Shown: in pieces, positions 60,748-64,000 of the stretch
Layout of the letters: every line of letters begins with the position of its first letter
How positions within the stretch are numbered: the first letter of the stretch is position 1
Source of the DNA: Streptomyces alanosinicus
GTDB lineage: Bacteria > Actinomycetota > Actinomycetes > Streptomycetales > Streptomycetaceae
Reading direction: 5' to 3'
Assembly: GCF_014650595.1 (NCBI RefSeq)
Contig: NZ_BMVG01000021.1
Location: 1-64,000, forward strand
DNA length: 64,000 nucleotides
Translations under genes and position numbers: made by a program
The notes under the pieces: model-generated
The model's database searches: none
Told to the model about the DNA's origin: nothing
Seen by the model: the letters and a program-made list of their open reading frames with translations, nothing else

Positions 60748-61628
60748 GCACCCAGCAGCCCCCGATGCCGCAGGCCCCCGCAGCGCCCGACTGGCAGGCG
60801 GCGCCCGGCGGCGCGTATCCCGGTTACACCTCGCCGATCCCGGTCGTGCGCACCCATCTCGGGCACGCGCTGGCCTCCGAGTGGACGAAGATAAAGTCGG
60901 TGCGGTCGACGATGTGGACCCTCGGCGTGTTCGTGGTCCTCGTCCTCGGTATCGGCATGATGGCCGCCGCGCTGGTCAAGGCCCACTCCGGGTCGGAGAG
61001 CCTGTCGGGCCAGACCCCGCTCCAGCTCGGCTTCTTCGGCCTGCTCCTCGGCAGCATGTGCATCATCACGCTCGGCGTGCTGACCACGGCCTCGGAGTAC
61101 GGCACCGGCATGGTCCGTACGACGATGACCGCGTGCCCGAGCCGGCTCCGGGTGCTCACCGCCAAGGCGATCGTGTTCTTCGTCGTCGCCTTCGTCGTCG
61201 CCCTGGCCGCGTCCGGCTTCGTGGCCATGGTGCAGACGTCCATGCTCGACGGCGTCGGCGGGGCCAAGACCCCCTCCGGCGGCGACTGGCTCAAGGCGAC
61301 CCTCGGGATCAGCCTCTACATCGCGCTGCTCGGGCTGTTCTCACTGCTCATCGGCTCGATCATCCGGCACTCCGCGGGCGCGATCACCATCATGATCGGC
61401 GCCGTGCTGGCCCCGCTGGTGATCGCGCTGTTCATGGCCACACAGTCGCTGAACAAGGTCCGCGAGTGGCTGCTGGAGTACTCCATCCCGAGCCAGATGA
61501 GCGTCTTCTACGACAACTCCCTGAGCAGCTCGGGGCCCACGGGCTGGGACCCGCTGTGGATCATGCTGGGGCTGGCGGCGGCCGCGTTCGCCGGTGCCTG
61601 CGCGCTCCTGCAGCAGCGGGACGTCTGA
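60744..61628 (+). CDS. ABC transporter permease with Pro-rich N-terminus (pair 2)
   Basis: A protein of 294 residues. It begins with a Pro/Gln/Ala-rich stretch of about 40 residues (MSTQQPPMPQAPAAPDWQAA), followed by ALASEWTKIKSVRSTMWTLG, which is the permease motif also found in pair 1. About six membrane helices follow (TLGVFVVLVLGIGMMAAALV, LGFFGLLLGSMCIITLGVL, FFVVAFVVALAASGFVAM and IMLGLAAAAFAGACALL). It overlaps the ATPase stop and completes the exporter. The Pro-rich ends of both subunits could interact with each other or with other tip proteins, which is inference. Confidence 0.9.
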   Translation: MSTQQPPMPQAPAAPDWQAAPGGAYPGYTSPIPVVRTHLGHALASEWTKIKSVRSTMWTLGVFVVLVLGIGMMAAALVKAHSGSESLSGQTPLQLGFFGLLLGSMCIITLGVLTTASEYGTGMVRTTMTACPSRLRVLTAKAIVFFVVAFVVALAASGFVAMVQTSMLDGVGGAKTPSGGDWLKATLGISLYIALLGLFSLLIGSIIRHSAGAITIMIGAVLAPLVIALFMATQSLNKVREWLLEYSIPSQMSVFYDNSLSSSGPTGWDPLWIMLGLAAAAFAGACALLQQRDV

Positions 61629-61642
61629 GAGTCCGGGACCGC

Positions 61643-61975
61643 TCAGAACCTCGGCGCGTTACGGGACCGCCGCACCCGCGTGGTGCGGCGGTCCTTCGCG
61701 TTCCAGCACGCCTTGTGCCAGTGCCGGCGGTCGTCGACCCCCGCGTGCTCGGGCCAGGCCACCACGTGCGGGACACCGGAGGGGATCATCTGGTCGCAGC
61801 CCGGACAGCGATACGTCTTGCCCTGCGCGCTCGCCCCGGCGACATGGCGCACGCTCCACTCCTCGCCCTGCCAGTCCTCGGTCGACTGCCAGCCGCCGTA
61901 CCGGCCGGCATGGTCGTCCTCGGCGCTCTGGCCCGACGATCCGGCTGCCTTCGGTCGGTTGCGACGCGGGGACAC
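61643..61975 (-). CDS. Small zinc-ribbon-like hypothetical protein
   Basis: A protein of 110 residues with YRCPGCDQMIPSGVPHVVAW and later HWHKACWNAKDRR. The CPGC pair with HxxxxH and HKAC residues could bind zinc as in small ribbon or HNH-like modules, but the catalytic His-Asn of an HNH nuclease is not complete. The N-terminus is charged and disordered and the last residues are basic (RRTTRVRRSRNAPRF). GTG 61975 has AGAGG at good spacing. It converges with the ABC permease gene with 14 bp between. This family is common in Streptomyces without an assigned role. Confidence 0.75.
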   Translation of the reverse strand: MSPRRNRPKAAGSSGQSAEDDHAGRYGGWQSTEDWQGEEWSVRHVAGASAQGKTYRCPGCDQMIPSGVPHVVAWPEHAGVDDRRHWHKACWNAKDRRTTRVRRSRNAPRF

Positions 61976-62194
61976 GGGACACCTCTCGGGGCTATACAGG
62001 AAGCACTGCTCCATCCAGCCTACGCGCCGCCGAGCGGGGTACGCGTACGGAACCAACCGGCCCAAGTCCCCCTCCGGACCGGCCATTCTGCAGACAATCC
62101 GCAAATCCCTCCGCCAGGCCGTGTCCTGGGCACGTGTCAGACGGTTATGCGGGTGGGGGAGCTCCGGGTCGGAGCCGAGGAAGCAGGAATCAGG

Positions 62195-63223
62195 ATGTAC
62201 GTAGGAAGTTTTGTGCTGGGCGCCCAGTTCCCGGGCCAGGGCCCCGGGGAGGCCCTGCACCGGGCGGTCCGCTCGGCGGAGGTCACGGAGGAAGCCGGGC
62301 TGGACGCCGTATGGCTGGCCGAGCACCACTTCGTGCCGTACGGCGCATGCCCGTCCGCGGTCACCCTGGCCGCGTTACTGCTCGGCCGCACCCGCCGTAT
62401 CCGGGTCGGCACGGCGGTCAGCGTGCTGCCCACCGCGCATCCGGTCGCGCTCGGCGAACAGGCCGCGCTGCTGCACCTGACGAGCGGCGGACGGTTCACG
62501 CTGGGCGTGGGCCGCGGCGGCCCCTGGGTGGACCTGGAGGTCTTCGGCACCGGCCTCGCGGCATACGAGCAGGGGTTCCCGGAGTCGCTCGATCTGCTGC
62601 TGCGCTGGCTGCGCGAGCCGGCCGTGGCGGCCGACGGCGAGCGGTTCTCCTTCCGTGAGGTGACGGTCGTACCCCGCCCGTCGGAGGCACTGACGGAGAC
62701 CCCGGGGCCCGAGGTCGTCGTCGCCTGCACCTCCCCGGCGAGCGTACGGCTGGCCGCCGGGCGCGGGCTGCCGATGCTGCTCGGCATGCACGTCGGGGAC
62801 GAGGAGAAGGCCGAGATGGTCGCCCTGTGGCGGCGCTGCGCCGAGGCGGCGGGCCGGCCGGCCGAGGAGATCGCGGGTGCCGCGCATGTCTCGGCCGGCG
62901 TGTGCCAGCTCGCGGACCGGCGCACGGACGCGGCGGAGACGCTGATGAAGGCGATGCCGGGCTGGCTGAAGCAGGGCCTGGAGGCACATGTGACGGTCGA
63001 CGGCCGGGCGCGCACGATGCGCGACCCGCACGCCTACACCGAGCTGCTCTGCGGACTGCATCCGGTCGGCACCCCACGGCTCGCCGCCGACCGGCTCGCG
63101 GCCACCTCCGAGCGCACCGGCATCTCCCGCTTCGCCCTCCTCGTGGAGGGCTCGGGCGACCTCGCCGCGACGGAGGAGAACCTGCGGCGCCTCGGCGCCG
63201 AGGTGCTGCCCCAGCTGCGCTGA
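62195..63223 (+). CDS. Luciferase-like (LLM) flavin-dependent oxidoreductase
   Basis: A protein of 342 residues with a TIM-barrel fold of the bacterial luciferase superfamily. Markers are GLDAVWLAEHHFVPYGACPS, LLLGRTRRIRVGTAVSVLPT, HPVALGEQAALLHLTSGGRF, seen as HPVALGEQAALLHLTSG, and TLGVGRGGPWVDLEVFGTGL. Such enzymes use FMNH2 or F420 to oxidise or reduce varied substrates; which cofactor it uses cannot be decided. ATG 62195 has AGGAATC upstream. It stands alone between the zinc-ribbon gene, which is divergent, and the SCO5389-family gene, which is convergent. Confidence 0.88.
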   Translation: MYVGSFVLGAQFPGQGPGEALHRAVRSAEVTEEAGLDAVWLAEHHFVPYGACPSAVTLAALLLGRTRRIRVGTAVSVLPTAHPVALGEQAALLHLTSGGRFTLGVGRGGPWVDLEVFGTGLAAYEQGFPESLDLLLRWLREPAVAADGERFSFREVTVVPRPSEALTETPGPEVVVACTSPASVRLAAGRGLPMLLGMHVGDEEKAEMVALWRRCAEAAGRPAEEIAGAAHVSAGVCQLADRRTDAAETLMKAMPGWLKQGLEAHVTVDGRARTMRDPHAYTELLCGLHPVGTPRLAADRLAATSERTGISRFALLVEGSGDLAATEENLRRLGAEVLPQLR

Positions 63224-63322
63224 GCGCACCCACAACTCCCCTTCCGTCTCGGGGGCTTGCCGCCCCAGTGGTGCACGCACCTCCCCGCGGGTGGAGCGGC
63301 AAGCGAACGGCTCAGCGCCTGT

Positions 63323-63366
63323 GCCGTACCGGTTCTGCCCGTCAGCCGTACCGGTTCCGCCCGTCA
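63323..63366. repeat. 22-bp tandem duplication at the SCO5389-family stop codon
   Basis: Two copies of GCCGTACCGGTTC(T/C)GC plus CCGTCA lie at 63323-63344 and 63345-63366, with one mismatch. The second copy contains the stop codon of the minus-strand gene (TCA at 63364-63366 on this strand), so the gene end was duplicated without changing the product. Confidence 0.85.
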
Positions 63367-63756
63367 GCAGTCCCGAAACTCCGGCGACTGGTTCAGCAAC
63401 TGACTGCGGACCGAGGTGAAGCGGGCCAGTGTCGCGTCTGCCGAGGTGTCCGTCGGGAACACCGCCACCCGGTGGCAGTTCTGGAAGGCCAGCCGCACGC
63501 CGAAGTGCCGCTGCAGGGCGCCGCGGATGGCGTCACTCGCGAGCGCACGCAGCAGCTGGCCGCGTGCCTGCTCGTCCGGCGGGGGCGTCTGGTTGTCGGC
63601 GAACGCTCCGCCGTCGACCTTCAGCTGAGCCACCAGGGAGCTGATCATCTCCCATGCGTAGGGCAGGGAGGTCCGGACGCAGTCGACGAATTCTGCTTCG
63701 TCGACCTCGCCTCGCTCGGCCTGTTCGAGTAGGGCCGGTGAGACGTCGAGCGACAT
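63364..63756 (-). CDS. SCO5389-family conserved actinobacterial protein
   Basis: A protein of 130 residues that begins MSLDVSPALLEQAERGEVDE and has the conserved RTSLPYAWEMISSLVAQLKV, DNQTPPPDEQARGQLLRALA and HFGVRLAFQNCHRVAVFPTD. The family is small, alpha-helical and widespread in Streptomyces with no known function. ATG 63756 follows AGGAG at a good distance; the longer frame upstream is not coding. The stop codon lies inside a tandem duplication. Confidence 0.88.
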   Translation of the reverse strand: MSLDVSPALLEQAERGEVDEAEFVDCVRTSLPYAWEMISSLVAQLKVDGGAFADNQTPPPDEQARGQLLRALASDAIRGALQRHFGVRLAFQNCHRVAVFPTDTSADATLARFTSVRSQLLNQSPEFRDC

Positions 63757-63937
63757 GGGTTCTCCTCTCGCACCCCCGAAGAGCAGGGGTTGCCGGACAG
63801 ATAAGGGAGTTCGCGATATCGAACACGCTGCGTACATATGCGGCGACCTCCCGTTCCCTACGGTAGGCAACCGTCGGTGACCACACCAGCAGAATGCGTA
63901 TATGGAACGGTCCCGTTACGGGCACAATCGGCCAGGG
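63757..63937. other. Intergenic region before the window end
   Basis: No supported gene lies here. It contains the ribosome site of the SCO5389-family gene and some less GC-rich sequence around 63820-63930 (for example TATATGG) that may hold divergent promoters. Confidence 0.4.
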
Positions 63938-64000
63938 ATGAACAAGAGTTTCCAGGGACAATTGGGGCGTTACCCGGGGAGCATGATGGGCGAATCGCGT
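63938..64000 (+). CDS. Possible start of a truncated plus-strand gene
   Basis: An open frame starts at ATG 63938 (MNKSFQGQLGRYPGSMMGES) and runs to the window end without a stop. A weak -10-like CACAAT lies at about 63922-63927. Twenty-one codons are too few to confirm coding, and I do not recognise the N-terminus. Confidence 0.2.
   Translation, partial: MNKSFQGQLGRYPGSMMGESR

Overview
The window is high-GC DNA (roughly 70 %) with strong G/C bias at third codon positions, many GTG starts and many start codons that sit right behind a -10 box. It carries the polar-growth cytoskeletal genes scy and filP. All of this points to a Streptomyces chromosome core region. From memory, the gene order resembles the S. 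coelicolor SCO5442-SCO5389 interval, read in descending SCO order, with insertions. No tRNA, rRNA, CRISPR array or intact insertion sequence was seen.

Region 1 (1-7254): the end of treS, a maltokinase gene and glgB form the GlgE/trehalose-to-glucan block. A HelD/HelR-type RNA polymerase-associated ATPase follows, then a MerR-thioredoxin pair. Between the helicase and thioredoxin genes lies a probable small RNA gene (about 95 nt) with a near-consensus promoter and an intrinsic terminator.

Region 2 (7241-12783): an accessory insertion. It holds a 39-residue precursor-like peptide, an asparagine-synthetase-like macrolactam cyclase and a SAM methyltransferase in one operon, which I read as a RiPP (probably lasso-like) cluster. 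Two tiny coupled ORFs lie upstream, and an XRE/TPR regulator is divergent from them. No leader-binding, protease or export gene is visible. A decayed coding stretch follows.

Region 3 (12784-20085): a DUF2127 membrane protein, a 14-TM MFS exporter with a divergent TetR repressor and clear operators, and a dicarboxylate symporter with a divergent CitA/CitB-type two-component system.

Region 4 (20082-25645): a second accessory insertion that looks like a conflict/defence locus. It has an NB-ARC-TPR STAND ATPase, a small multi-TM protein and a nucleoside-phosphorylase-like domain followed by a second NB-ARC-TPR region. The last gene is broken by frameshifts.

Region 5 (25719-35737): a sugar ABC importer, an HTH protein and central carbon genes (pfkA, pta-ackA, pyk).

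Region 6 (35772-52239): a secreted/membrane trio (DUF6230, DUF6114, Ser/Thr/Pro-rich protein), a YbbN-like thioredoxin-TPR protein, the isobutyryl-CoA mutase large subunit, small membrane proteins, a three-gene AIM24 operon, MarR regulators, an MFS transporter, MeaB, a thiolase and methylmalonyl-CoA epimerase. IcmA, MeaB, thiolase and epimerase together point to acyl-CoA and B12-dependent mutase metabolism.

Region 7 (52447-64000): scy and filP, two tandem ABC ATPase-permease pairs, a small zinc-ribbon-like protein, a luciferase-like monooxygenase and an SCO5389-family protein.
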